Positions 8,556 through 17,183 of a DNA stretch of 64,000 nucleotides are shown one piece after another. The notes under the pieces were generated by a model. The model had not been told where the DNA came from, ran no database searches, and saw only the letters and a program-made list of their open reading frames with translations. Numbering within the stretch: the first letter of the stretch is position 1; every line of letters starts with the position of its first letter. This DNA is from Pseudalkalibacillus sp045920555 (lineage in GTDB: Bacteria > Bacillota > Bacilli > Bacillales > Fictibacillaceae). The DNA lies in assembly GCF_045920555.1 (NCBI RefSeq), contig NZ_CP174509.1, forward strand, positions 5,642,001 to 5,706,000, read 5' to 3'. The position numbers and the translations under genes are program-made.

Positions 8556-8700
8556 TTATACTTTCGTAACCTCTTCCAAGTAATCTAATAAGCTATCTAA
8601 CCTATCCAATGTATGTCTAATACTAAAGCTTTTACGATAAAGTTTTCCATTATCTAAAAAAGCTTGTACCTCCCTCTCTCCTTTTGAAACACTGGATTCA
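8556..8700 (-). pseudogene. Remnant of an unidentified ORF (C-terminal ~48 codons)
   Basis: On the minus strand a frame of about 48 codons ends at the TAA at 8556 (EREVQAFLDNGKLYRKSF, then a leucine-rich helix ending DYLEEVTKV). It has no start codon or ribosome site and looks like a truncated gene tail. Family not recognised. Confidence 0.3.
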
Positions 8701-8704
8701 TCTA

Positions 8705-8890
8705 TCAATCTCCTTCTAAAATAAAATTAGTCGGTAACCCCTAAGCTCCTTGTAATGTCATAGGTTCGCTTGTTAAATGGGATCAATGTCCCAACCAGCC
8801 AGAAACATGTTTATACAAGTAGGCGAACAGTTTTGCTGACGGGATCTTGTTCCACGGGCGCTACGTTCTACCCCGACTACCGATATCATA
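8705..8890 (-). other. Structured GC-richer segment, possibly an IS200/IS605 (TnpB) end remnant
   Basis: A stretch richer in G+C than its surroundings with several nested pairings: GTTCGC/GCGAAC enclosing about 60 nt, GGGA/TCCC around TCAATG, and GGGGTAGAACGTAGCG on the minus strand. No open frame spans it. It has the look of the structured 3' end (omega-RNA-like) of IS605-type elements, but no TnpB coding sequence remains. This is a weak call. Confidence 0.3.
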
Positions 8891-8900
8891 AGACCTCATG

Positions 8901-8937
8901 AAAAAAGGTCAACCAGTAAAATAAACTGGCTAACCTT
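8901..8937 (-). terminator. Rho-independent terminator downstream of bioY
   Basis: On the minus strand AAGGTTAGCCAGT pairs with ACTGGTTGACCTT across a short loop and is followed by TTTTTT. It is correctly placed to end bioY transcription. Confidence 0.6.
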
Positions 8938-9000
8938 ATTTACGATCGGGCGTGTTTATGGAGTAATGAAAAAAGCCCAATTTCTCCATTTTAAATTTGA

Positions 9001-9043
9001 ACTGGCCATCCCAAGTTCCTAAAGAGCAGGGAATGGCCGGTTT
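9001..9043. terminator. Hairpin directly after the bioY stop
   Basis: ACTGGCCATCCC and GGGAATGGCCGGT pair around a 16-nt loop. The T-tract (TTTTATTGTTT) is on the plus-strand side, so it may work in both directions or mainly against plus-strand transcription. Confidence 0.5.
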
Positions 9044-9049
9044 TATTGT

Positions 9050-9619
9050 TTATGCATCAATATCCTGTTTCAGTTGAAGCATATTCGCTTGTACTAATCG
9101 CCTTCTCACGGTAATTCCAATCCAACTTGCTAAAAATGCCTTTATAAGTCCCACCACAATGAAAGGGTAGGCTCCAACAGCTAATGCTTCAGACCATGAA
9201 AAATCTAGTACGAGTTTTAATTGAATGGTTCCCATCAATAACGTGACGATCATTCCAACCGTATTAGCAATCATACCCATCTTAAGCGTAAATGATGTTT
9301 TCTCCAGTATGAACCCAGTTACAAGTGCAGTTAAAATAAATCCAAATATGTATCCACCTGTAGGGCCAAAAAGTACGGAAAACCCAGCTTTCATTTCGGC
9401 AAAAACAGGTAACCCAACTGCTCCAAGGGCTACATAGCAGACCATGGATATAGCTCCGTATCTACTGCCTAGAATCGTTGCCGCAAGTCCTACCGCAAGT
9501 GTTTGTCCACTGATTGGTACAATAGGTAATGGAATCTCGACTTGAGCTAATACAGCGGTAATGGCAGCGAACATAGAACATAAAATTAACATTCTTAATC
9601 TTTCATTTCTTACAATCAT
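9050..9619 (-). CDS. bioY: Biotin transporter BioY (ECF S-component)
   Basis: A 189-residue membrane protein starting at the ATG at 9619, which has GGAGGAG 8 nt upstream; the longer frame to 9703 is not supported. About six hydrophobic helices and the BioY signature are visible: VEIPLPIVPISGQTLAVGL, LGSRYGAISM, GAVGLPVFAEMKAG and LFGPTGGYIFGF. BioY binds biotin and works with a shared energy-coupling module (EcfAA'T) or alone. It is monocistronic and directly preceded by a BirA-type operator, consistent with repression when biotin is sufficient. Confidence 0.95.
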   Translation of the reverse strand: MIVRNERLRMLILCSMFAAITAVLAQVEIPLPIVPISGQTLAVGLAATILGSRYGAISMVCYVALGAVGLPVFAEMKAGFSVLFGPTGGYIFGFILTALVTGFILEKTSFTLKMGMIANTVGMIVTLLMGTIQLKLVLDFSWSEALAVGAYPFIVVGLIKAFLASWIGITVRRRLVQANMLQLKQDIDA

Positions 9620-9639
9620 TTTCGTGTCTCCTCCCAATA

Positions 9640-9668
9640 TGTTAACCATAAACATAAATATGTTAACA
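9640..9668 (-). promoter_or_regulatory. BirA-type biotin operator upstream of bioY
   Basis: TGTTAAC at 9640-9646 and GTTAACA at 9662-9668 form an inverted repeat with a 15-bp spacer, the layout of Bacillus BirA operators. It ends a few bases from the bioY ribosome site, so BirA-biotinyl-AMP binding would block the transcription start region. Confidence 0.75.
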
Positions 9669-10036
9669 TATTTATGTTGAAAATTGGAAGCAGCTTTTTT
9701 CACACGGCAACAAGACGGTCCTGTTACTTCAATGTTTTTAATTATTGTATTCTACTTTTCTTAGACTCATCTAACCAACTTAAAAAACGTTCTTGTAGGT
9801 CTATTGGTATGTGTTTTCTTTCATTTCGGAGATATTATCCTCTTTTGCTTTTCTAACAAGGACTATCATTACTCCCCCAACTATATCTCTTATACATTTC
9901 GGAACAGTCTACCCTGCATTAATCCTTTGTATTTTTGAATACTATGTCTCTATTTAATGTTTTTCGATGGTTTGTCCAATCATGAAAAAAGGGCTGTTCA
10001 ACAAATAGTTATTCTAATTAAGGAGGTAGTGATCAA
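9669..10036. other. Intergenic stretch without a convincing gene
   Basis: This holds the bioY promoter region at its left end and the ribosome site of the sulfotransferase gene at its right end. Between them only short frames occur, including a minus-strand tail (HIPIDLQERFLSWLDESK) with no start codon that may be a decayed gene. No RNA gene or repeat was recognised. Confidence 0.4.
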
Positions 10037-10798
10037 ATGACAAATCCACCCCAAAGGCTCATCCAACCATTTTTTGCAAATTCCATAGCTAAAAGTGGGA
10101 CACATCTTTTAAGACCATTGCTTGAAGGTATACCTTCCCTTAACCATTACGATTTCATTTATCCTGGTGTTCTTCATCAATTACCTGAACATCGAACGAT
10201 ACTTTCAAAAATGCCACCTAACAACTTTTCTAATGGTCATATCCACTATTCAAAGGATTATGAACAACTTTTCAGGTCACTTAACTTGAAGCAGATCTTT
10301 CTTTATAGAGACCCTAGAGATATTGTGGTTTCTTATGCTTATTTCTTTATGAAGTTAAAGGGTACACCAACATATCGTTATTTTACAGAAAACAATCTGA
10401 ATATCAAAAAAAGATGTCTAGCCATAATCAACGGTTTCAAAACAGATTATACTTTTAGAGGTGACATCAACACATGGTATCGTCATTTTACGCCATGGAG
10501 AGATGTGGATTATGTTCTCCCAATATCTTATGAAAGTCTTATCGAATCCCCATCTTCCCTACACCAACAACTAGTAAAAATCATCCGATTTTTGAATATC
10601 GAAAATAATTCACGTAATATTAATGTGTTATCTAAACAAATGCAAAACAACGTAAATCCATTAAAATCACCGACTTTTCGTAATGGACAATCTGGAAATT
10701 GGGAGATTGAATTTGATGATGAAATCAAGAGTCATTTCAAACGTGTAGCAGGGAATCTCTTGATTGAATTAGGATATGAGAAAGACGATAACTGGTAG
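10037..10798 (+). CDS. Sulfotransferase domain protein
   Basis: A 253-residue cytosolic-type sulfotransferase. The PAPS 5'-phosphosulfate loop is SIAKSGTH (residues 16-23), the 3'-phosphate motif is YRDPRDIVVSYAYFF (about residue 90 on), and the C-terminal RNGQSGNWEIEF matches the family's RxGxxGdW loop. It would transfer sulfate from PAPS to a hydroxyl or amino acceptor; the acceptor cannot be read. AAGGAGGTAG precedes the ATG. It stands alone between AT-rich, gene-poor stretches, has a more AT-rich coding sequence than the sugar operons, and has no PAPS-synthesis genes nearby, all of which suggest horizontal acquisition. Confidence 0.85.
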   Translation: MTNPPQRLIQPFFANSIAKSGTHLLRPLLEGIPSLNHYDFIYPGVLHQLPEHRTILSKMPPNNFSNGHIHYSKDYEQLFRSLNLKQIFLYRDPRDIVVSYAYFFMKLKGTPTYRYFTENNLNIKKRCLAIINGFKTDYTFRGDINTWYRHFTPWRDVDYVLPISYESLIESPSSLHQQLVKIIRFLNIENNSRNINVLSKQMQNNVNPLKSPTFRNGQSGNWEIEFDDEIKSHFKRVAGNLLIELGYEKDDNW

Positions 10799-11412
10799 TA
10801 TAGAAATCTCCGTTTTAAGTTGAATTAATGAAACGATGTTTGTAAAAAACTACCTAAAGCTCATGTTAATTAAAAATGTTTAAATTGGTAATTAATGATT
10901 TAAGTAGTAGAAATAGTTCGGGGTTCGTAATATTTAAGATGTTCTTAGACTCCAACAACTTACGGTGCTCTTATGATTAATCAGAGGAAAATTCCACATT
11001 TTATAGAAGTTTTAATAAGTGTATAGTTTTTGTTATTAACCCATATATTCAAAGAATTATATGCAGGATAAATAGATTAAACTGATCCATTCTAAAGTTG
11101 GATATTTTGTTATGATACGTGAATTGTTAATAGAAAAAAATATGTAGGAATGTTTAAAAAAGATTTATATTAACTATTTATATGTAAAAATTGGAGCGTT
11201 GGAATAGTCGACCATTAACAATCAAAGTCTCAAAAAACGTTTCTAGTAAAAAAACTTCATATTGTATACCCTACCATGACATAGCAAATCGTTTAGTTTC
11301 CTACACATCCCTCCTAATAACCTAGAGAGGTTAGGGATAAATTCCCTTACCTCAGCCAAGGCAAACGACATTTCGATCCAATGTACTCCCTTAAGGTTAT
11401 CCGTTTTCGCCG
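10799..11412. other. AT-rich intergenic stretch, no gene recognised
   Basis: About 610 bases of AT-rich DNA with no frame of gene-like length. The only structure seen is an imperfect hairpin near 11326-11352 (GAGGTTAGGGA...CCCTTACCTC). Some short minus-strand frames near 11260-11410 read as protein-like fragments continuing the small ORF at 11413-11511 in another frame, which may indicate a frameshifted relic. Confidence 0.4.
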
Positions 11413-11511
11413 TCACAAGTAATCTTTTAATTTACTTTGGTTCTTACGGTGATATAGCACAGGAATCGTTTTATCTTTTTTTACTAGGTGTTCTTTGAAT
11501 GGAACTGTCAA
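11413..11511 (-). CDS. Small unknown ORF after proB (32 aa, possibly a relic)
   Basis: A 32-codon frame (MTVPFKEHLVKKDKTIPVL...) begins with TTG at 11511, 5 nt after AAGGAGG, 32 nt downstream of the proB stop. The strong ribosome site argues for translation, but the short length and protein-like continuation in another frame suggest a frameshift remnant. Family not recognised; it does not resemble the start of ProA. Confidence 0.3.
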   Translation of the reverse strand: MTVPFKEHLVKKDKTIPVLYHRKNQSKLKDYL

Positions 11512-11543
11512 GGATCCTCCTTACTCACCTCGTAGTAAGCTCT

Positions 11544-12668
11544 TTATGTTATGGCCTCATTTATTGTTTGTACGAAATGATCACGATGAATGACTTCTGG
11601 CTTGCTTCTTCCAGTCTTTTGCATGGCTGCTCGACTTTCCATTCCCTTTATATTGTTTAATTCATCTGAAGAGTAATTCGTTTGACCTTTCCCTATGATT
11701 TCTCCTTTCAAATTGAAAACTTCAATAATATTACCAGCGTCAAATGCCCCGTAAATTTGTTCGATTCCCGCAGGTAAAAGACTCTTTCCTCCCATTTCAA
11801 TCGCATAGACAGCGCCATCATCAATGATGATCTTCCCTTTAACTTGGGAATGAAGCGCAAGCCATTGTTTTGTTTTTTTTACCATGTGTGCCGATGAATT
11901 TCCTATATAAGTTCCATTTCCTTTCCCATCCAGAATATCAAGCAATTTGTCTTGCCCTGAACCGGTTCCGATAAACCCATTAACACCAAGTGCTAAAGCA
12001 GTCTGAGCAGCCAGTAATTTGGATTTCATACCACCTGTGCCAAATTTAGAACCAGAAGTACTTTGTGTCTGATGTAAAAGATCTTCCGTAATTTTTGGAA
12101 GAAAGTCATAGCGTTCGGCCAGTGGATTAATCCTTGGATCCTCCTTGTATAATCCATTAATATCCGTCAAGATAATCAAAAAGTCGGCATGGACAAGACC
12201 ACTGACAAGAGCGGAGAGCATATCATTATCACCAAACGTTAGTTCTTCAATTGATACGGAATCATTTTCATTAATAATTGGAAGGACGGATCGTTTTATC
12301 AGTTCGATTAAAACGCCGTAAGCATTGTTATACTGTTCTTTCTGAATAAAGTCATTTTTTGTTAACAACAATTGAGCTGAAACAATGCCATGCTCTTTAA
12401 ATATTTTTGTATACGATTGAACCAGCCTTCCCTGCCCAACAGCAGCTGCCGCTTGTTTCCCAGAAACAGTGACTGGTCGGACAGGATAACCGATCTCACA
12501 AAAGCCAGCTGCAACTGCCCCGGAGGAAACCAAAAGTACTTCATGACCTTTTTTGATTAATTGTATAATTGCTCTTGTGTGCTCAGCCAGTTTTCCCTCG
12601 CTTAGCCCACCAAAAGAATTAGTTAATGAACTACTGCCAATTTTGACAACAACTCGCTTCTTTTCCAT
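11544..12668 (-). CDS. proB: Glutamate 5-kinase
   Basis: Phosphorylates glutamate in the first step of proline synthesis. The ATG at 12668 follows AAAGGTG with 9-nt spacing and gives 374 residues, the usual length for a ProB with a C-terminal PUA domain. Motifs seen are VVVKIGSSSLTN (kinase N-terminus), AAAVGQGRL, PIINENDSVS, FGDNDMLSALVSGL and ILTDINGLY, with the PUA domain from about residue 275 (IIIDDGAVYAIEMGGKSLLPAGI). Unlike typical proBA operons there is no proA after it. The proline T-box in front suggests a ProJ-like or stand-alone copy induced by uncharged tRNA-Pro. Similar stand-alone kinases serve osmoadaptive proline synthesis. Confidence 0.95.
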   Translation of the reverse strand: MEKKRVVVKIGSSSLTNSFGGLSEGKLAEHTRAIIQLIKKGHEVLLVSSGAVAAGFCEIGYPVRPVTVSGKQAAAAVGQGRLVQSYTKIFKEHGIVSAQLLLTKNDFIQKEQYNNAYGVLIELIKRSVLPIINENDSVSIEELTFGDNDMLSALVSGLVHADFLIILTDINGLYKEDPRINPLAERYDFLPKITEDLLHQTQSTSGSKFGTGGMKSKLLAAQTALALGVNGFIGTGSGQDKLLDILDGKGNGTYIGNSSAHMVKKTKQWLALHSQVKGKIIIDDGAVYAIEMGGKSLLPAGIEQIYGAFDAGNIIEVFNLKGEIIGKGQTNYSSDELNNIKGMESRAAMQKTGRSKPEVIHRDHFVQTINEAIT

Positions 12669-12710
12669 CCTGTCCAACACCTTTCCTTAAACTTTTATCT
12701 GTCTCGATTA

Positions 12711-12985
12711 AATAAAAAAGCTCTCCCCAGCCTTCGCATCAGAGATGCAAAAGGACGGAAAGAACTATTATCCGCGGTACCACCTTGTTTGGCATAAAAT
12801 CAAGAGATGCCCACTCAAAATCCCGTAACGTGGAATCAACGGTCAGGTTATTCACCAAACAGTTCAAGGGGTAGGTTCAATAGCCTGTAAATGATGGAAT
12901 TTTCCAGCCCTTGAATTCCACTCTCTTTCATCCCAAAACAGCTATCTACTCGTCCCTGTCATTACCAATCTTATAAAAATAAATC
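12711..12985 (-). ncRNA. T-box leader (proline) of proB
   Basis: On the minus strand the conserved T-box sequence AGGTGGTACCGCG lies at 12772-12786. It is followed by a long terminator stem (CTTTCCGTCCTTTTGCATC with its partner) and a run of T at 12714-12719. Stem I lies upstream with AGAGAG and GAACCTACC. The specifier triplet is CCU (12873-12875), a proline codon, followed by A as usual. Uncharged tRNA-Pro would stabilise the antiterminator and switch on proB. Confidence 0.93.
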
Positions 12986-13051
12986 TTATTATGCTTTAAA
13001 TTTCCCAGTATGTCAATAGGTTTTTTCAATGGGGCATACCAAATTTTGAAC

Positions 13052-13300
13052 TGTATCCCGGATAATGGACACTTTTAGTAAACAGAAAACCCGTTAAAAA
13101 TCAAAACAAATGGAGAGAACGAGGAATTAATCATGAGTAAAAGAACTTTTAAAGAATTTCAACGTCTATGTAATTCCGTTGATTCCTTAAGCTAGATCAT
13201 TCGGTTTGGTGAAAAGATCAAAAACACAGAATGTTTAATAATCCCTGATCCAACACCAAAAGGTTTTTTCAGGGGAAAAATAAGATAATATAACCCAGAT
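13052..13300 (+). mobile_element. IS3-type element remnant (left end and decayed orfA start)
   Basis: The 26-bp terminal sequence at 13052-13077 (containing CCGGATAATGGACAC) matches, in inverted orientation and with one mismatch, the sequence at 23944-23969. After it come AATGGAGAGAACGAGG and an ATG at 13134 reading MSKRTFKEFQRL, like the start of an IS3-family orfA, which is stopped after 20 codons. The element is truncated. Nothing functional is expected, but it marks one border of the uronide island. Confidence 0.65.
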
Positions 13301-13355
13301 CTACAGGATCGTTAAATCTGTACCATCGAAAACTCATTTCCATTGAAATCACCCA

Positions 13356-14753
13356 TCATATATCGAAATATCTTTTTGCGTTGAAATAGGAAATATCCTT
13401 AACATACCTTCCTAACAGTGGAATATCTGGGGGAATGGTACCTTTTTCGATCCATTGTCCCAATATATTACAAAGAATCCTTCGGAAATATTCATGTCTT
13501 GAAAATGATAGGAACGATCGAGAATCAGTCAACATACCAATGAAATGTTTAATCAATCCGACATTAGATAGGATACTCATTTGATTGGTCACCCCATCAA
13601 TATGATCGTTATACCACCATGCCGTCCCGAACTGTACCTTTCCTGGTATACTAGAATCCTGAAAATTCCCAGCCATTGTCGCCAAGATATAGTTATCACG
13701 TGGATTCAAGCAATAAAGGATTGTCTTAGGTAATATATTATTTTTTTCTAAAGAATCTAGAAATTTAGAAAGCGGATCGGCTAACAATTGATCTCCAATG
13801 GAATCAAAACCACTGTCAGCACCAATCTCTTTATACATTTTGGTGTTATTATTACGCAGGGGTCCAAGATGAAATTGCATCGCCCAGTTCTTTTCATAGT
13901 ATTTTTCTGCAAGAAATTGTAAGGTATAAGTTTTAAATTGTTTCACGTCTTTTTCGGTAAGGGTGCACCCTCTGCGACTTTTTTCATAAATATCTGCTAC
14001 TTCATTTTCTGACCCCTCTTCATAAAACATTACATTTATCCCATGATCAGAGGCTCGACATCCATGCTCATTAAAATATTCTATTCTCTGAGAAAGTGCT
14101 TCTAAGAAACTATTATATTTATCTACATTAGTTCCTGTGACTTCCTCTAACTTAGTTAACCAATCATTGAAAAACTTTGATTGAATGTCTAATGCTTTAT
14201 CTGGACGAAAAGATGGTGCGACCATTATCGGAAAATTAGAGTTTCTGATTGATTCATGAAATGAAAGATCATCAGTAGGGTCATCAGTGGTACCGACGAA
14301 TTCAACTTTGCTTTTAATAAGCAGATTTTGCGCATGCATACTTTCATCTTGTAGCCTCTCGTTAGCAGTGTCCCATATTCTTTTTGCGCTTTCTTCATTT
14401 AATAATTCATCTATTTCAAAGTAACGAAGTAATTCCAAATGGGTCCAATGATACAACGGATTCCCGATTGTATTAGGGACCGTTTGTGCCCACTTCATAA
14501 ACTTTTCTTTAGCTGTAGCTTGGCCAGTAATGAATTTCTCTTCAATGCCGTTAGCTCGTAATAGCCTCCATTTGTAATGGTCTCCTTCCAACCAAATTTC
14601 AGAAATATTTTTAAACTTTCTATTGCTATCAATTTCACTTGGAGGAAGGTGGTTGTGATAATCTATAATCGGTAGATTTTTTGCATATTGATGATATAAT
14701 TCTTTGGCATAATCGTTACTTAGAAGAAAATCATCGTTTATAAATGTTTGCAT
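13356..14753 (-). CDS. uxaC: Glucuronate isomerase
   Basis: UxaC converts D-glucuronate to D-fructuronate or D-galacturonate to D-tagaturonate in the cytoplasm. The ATG at 14753 (MQTFINDDFLLSNDYAKELY) gives 465 residues, the normal family length; the frame to 14819 overlaps GH31 and is not needed. The metal-binding DYHNHL (H33, H35) opens the amidohydrolase-type barrel, with FVGTTDDPTDDL, MQFHLGPLRNNN and TDSRSFLSFSRHEYFRRIL following. It is 25 bp after the GH31 gene, in one run with the TRAP transporter. No uxuA, uxuB or kdgK is present, so the rest of the Ashwell pathway must be elsewhere. Confidence 0.95.
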   Translation of the reverse strand: MQTFINDDFLLSNDYAKELYHQYAKNLPIIDYHNHLPPSEIDSNRKFKNISEIWLEGDHYKWRLLRANGIEEKFITGQATAKEKFMKWAQTVPNTIGNPLYHWTHLELLRYFEIDELLNEESAKRIWDTANERLQDESMHAQNLLIKSKVEFVGTTDDPTDDLSFHESIRNSNFPIMVAPSFRPDKALDIQSKFFNDWLTKLEEVTGTNVDKYNSFLEALSQRIEYFNEHGCRASDHGINVMFYEEGSENEVADIYEKSRRGCTLTEKDVKQFKTYTLQFLAEKYYEKNWAMQFHLGPLRNNNTKMYKEIGADSGFDSIGDQLLADPLSKFLDSLEKNNILPKTILYCLNPRDNYILATMAGNFQDSSIPGKVQFGTAWWYNDHIDGVTNQMSILSNVGLIKHFIGMLTDSRSFLSFSRHEYFRRILCNILGQWIEKGTIPPDIPLLGRYVKDISYFNAKRYFDI

Positions 14754-14778
14754 TGTCAGTCCCGCCTTTCTGTTAGTC

Positions 14779-17166
14779 CTAAATTTGCAATCGATAGTGC
14801 TTGTTTTTACCAATATCACTATTGTTTACAATGATGGTTCGATACTCAGTCTTTGGAAAATATAGATTTATAAATTTATACGGTAGTTGGTAATCACCGT
14901 TAATGCAGATGTTTATTTCTACAACTTTCTTTGTCGATTCAATTTCTACAATGATCCAGGAATTTATGCCTTTTTTGTAATCTAAAGAAACTCCATCATC
15001 TTCATAAATTTTCTTAATGGTCTTACCTTCGTTTGGAGGTGGATATAGTAACAACCCACGCATTTCATCTTCACTATTTTGGAAGGTGATCTTTCCATCA
15101 CGAATAGGCAGCACTGCTCCCGCCTGTGCAAATTTTGGAATTACATTAAGAGGGGCATCTACCTGTACCGTTTTCCCGCCTTCATACCATATCCCTGTAT
15201 TGATGTCATACCATCCATGCAGATTTTCTGGTAGGTAAACACCTCTTTTTCTTTGCCCTCGTTCCATGACGGAAGCAATCAATAAATCCTCACCTACCAT
15301 AAAGTCATCATTTTCCTCAAATGTTTTTTTATCATCCTGAAAATGATAGAACATAGGTGACAAAATCGGTTGGTAATATTCATGTGCTTGGTACAACAAA
15401 TGATATAAATAAGGGATCCATTTAACCCTTTCTTTCATCAAACTCCTAATTGTATCTCCATACTCTGGATACATCCATGGAACATTTACTGTTTTATCTT
15501 CATTCCAAGAATGAATGGTAAAACGAGGATGGAATATCCCATGTTGAATCCACCGGATAAACAATTCAGGTTCAGGTGCTTTTCCTGCAAAGCCACCTAT
15601 ATCATGGCCAAAATTATAAATGCCTGAAATACTTAGACTTAGACCCATTTTCAAATTGTATCTAATGGTTTTCCATTCTGTATAATTATCGCCAGACCAA
15701 GTTTGAACATATCGATGCATGCCAGGTCCTCCCGATCGGGATATAGAATAGGGACGCAATTCAGGTTGATATTCCTGCTGCGCTTCGAAAGAAGCCTTCA
15801 TCATTAACAAAGTTTGTATGGGTTTTAGGTATTGGACTGATAATTTTTTTCCGAAATTATGCACCCAGGCTTGTTCGTCCCAAATTTCATATTCGTTGTT
15901 ATCATTCCATGTCGAGTCTATGCCATAGTGAAGCAATGTTTCTTTAATTTGCTTTTTCCACCAATTAATTGTTTCTAGATTTGTGAAATCCAGATATGAA
16001 CCTAGCGCATCCCAAAATTGAGAAAGCTCGGGAGAATCTCCATGCCTATTTTTAACAAACAATCCTTTATTACTGAGCCAGTGATACTGGGGATGGTCAT
16101 CTAAGAGGCAAGGCTTAATATTAGCACAGACATTGATTCCATTTTTATGGAAATAGTCATTCATTTGTTTCGGATCCGGAACTTTAGAGTGGTTCCAGTT
16201 AAATACATATCGTTTGTCACCAATCGATGTATAACCCGAGGAAAGCTGGAATGAATCACATGGGATATCATTATTACGACACTCATCAACAAACTTCTTT
16301 AATTGTTCCTGGGCATCGGGAGCATCAGTATAGGTCATTGTAGACCCTGAATAGCCTAGACTCCACTTTGGAGGTAAAACTGTTTTTCCAGTTATCCAGG
16401 TATAGCGTTGGACAACCTTTTTGATACGCGGTCCAAGAATGAAGTAATAATCCAAATCTCCTTTTTTTGCTTGAAAATAACGATACAACCCGTGGTAATT
16501 ATCAAGCTCTGCCCCCATATCAAAGACACTGTCTGAATAGTTGTCATAGAAAATCCCATAAGATATTGATGCATCTGGCTTATACACCAGGTAAAAAGGA
16601 ATATGCTTATACAAGGGGTCTGTTGTTTCAGCGTCATATCCCATTGCATCAATGGTTCTCATTTGATAGCGTTTGTGATGGCGATTCATTAACCCACTTT
16701 TTTCACCTAAACCGTAATATTTTTCATTACGTTCCCGTTCCATATAGTGATAGAGAAAATTACCTAAGCTTTTTCCGAAATTATAGCTTTGAGTCTTACG
16801 ATCGCCAGCTATTTTTACCCAGGTTTCTTCTACTTTTGTAAGCCAGTCAAGATGAAAACCATCCAGCCAGACAATCACCTTTAAATGCTTTGTATACACT
16901 TCCACTTTGTCTTCAAGTTCTACAACCTGGTATGAAGGTAAGCTGAATGGAGTAAGGTCAAATCGATTCCTGCCTTCGTATGGTACATCTTCCATTCCAG
17001 GTGCAACTGTCCAAGTTTGATCTAGTCTTGTATCTTCATCATTAGGTATAAAAACTCGAAAAATATCTTCTTCCAATATATATAAATCTACTTTTTCATT
17101 ATTAGAAACGAATGTAAGATGATTTTTTTGATCAATGACGAGTTGAAATCTTGGTTTCGTAATCAA
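14779..17166 (-). CDS. GH31 family alpha-glycosidase
   Basis: A 795-residue GH31 enzyme without signal peptide, so it acts on imported oligosaccharides. The beta-sandwich N-domain is followed by the barrel beginning around residue 262 (LPPKWSLGYSGS). The nucleophile is D422 in GIDSTWNDNNE and the acid/base is D493 in TWSGDNYTEW. The TTG at 17166 is preceded by GGGAGG with 8-nt spacing, supporting this non-ATG start. With UxaC, a GH4 and a TRAP transporter around it, an alpha-xylosidase, alpha-galactosidase or uronide-tolerant alpha-glucosidase role is possible; motifs do not decide the sugar. Confidence 0.88.
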   Translation of the reverse strand: MITKPRFQLVIDQKNHLTFVSNNEKVDLYILEEDIFRVFIPNDEDTRLDQTWTVAPGMEDVPYEGRNRFDLTPFSLPSYQVVELEDKVEVYTKHLKVIVWLDGFHLDWLTKVEETWVKIAGDRKTQSYNFGKSLGNFLYHYMERERNEKYYGLGEKSGLMNRHHKRYQMRTIDAMGYDAETTDPLYKHIPFYLVYKPDASISYGIFYDNYSDSVFDMGAELDNYHGLYRYFQAKKGDLDYYFILGPRIKKVVQRYTWITGKTVLPPKWSLGYSGSTMTYTDAPDAQEQLKKFVDECRNNDIPCDSFQLSSGYTSIGDKRYVFNWNHSKVPDPKQMNDYFHKNGINVCANIKPCLLDDHPQYHWLSNKGLFVKNRHGDSPELSQFWDALGSYLDFTNLETINWWKKQIKETLLHYGIDSTWNDNNEYEIWDEQAWVHNFGKKLSVQYLKPIQTLLMMKASFEAQQEYQPELRPYSISRSGGPGMHRYVQTWSGDNYTEWKTIRYNLKMGLSLSISGIYNFGHDIGGFAGKAPEPELFIRWIQHGIFHPRFTIHSWNEDKTVNVPWMYPEYGDTIRSLMKERVKWIPYLYHLLYQAHEYYQPILSPMFYHFQDDKKTFEENDDFMVGEDLLIASVMERGQRKRGVYLPENLHGWYDINTGIWYEGGKTVQVDAPLNVIPKFAQAGAVLPIRDGKITFQNSEDEMRGLLLYPPPNEGKTIKKIYEDDGVSLDYKKGINSWIIVEIESTKKVVEINICINGDYQLPYKFINLYFPKTEYRTIIVNNSDIGKNKHYRLQI

Positions 17167-17183
17167 TGCAATAGCCTCCCTCG

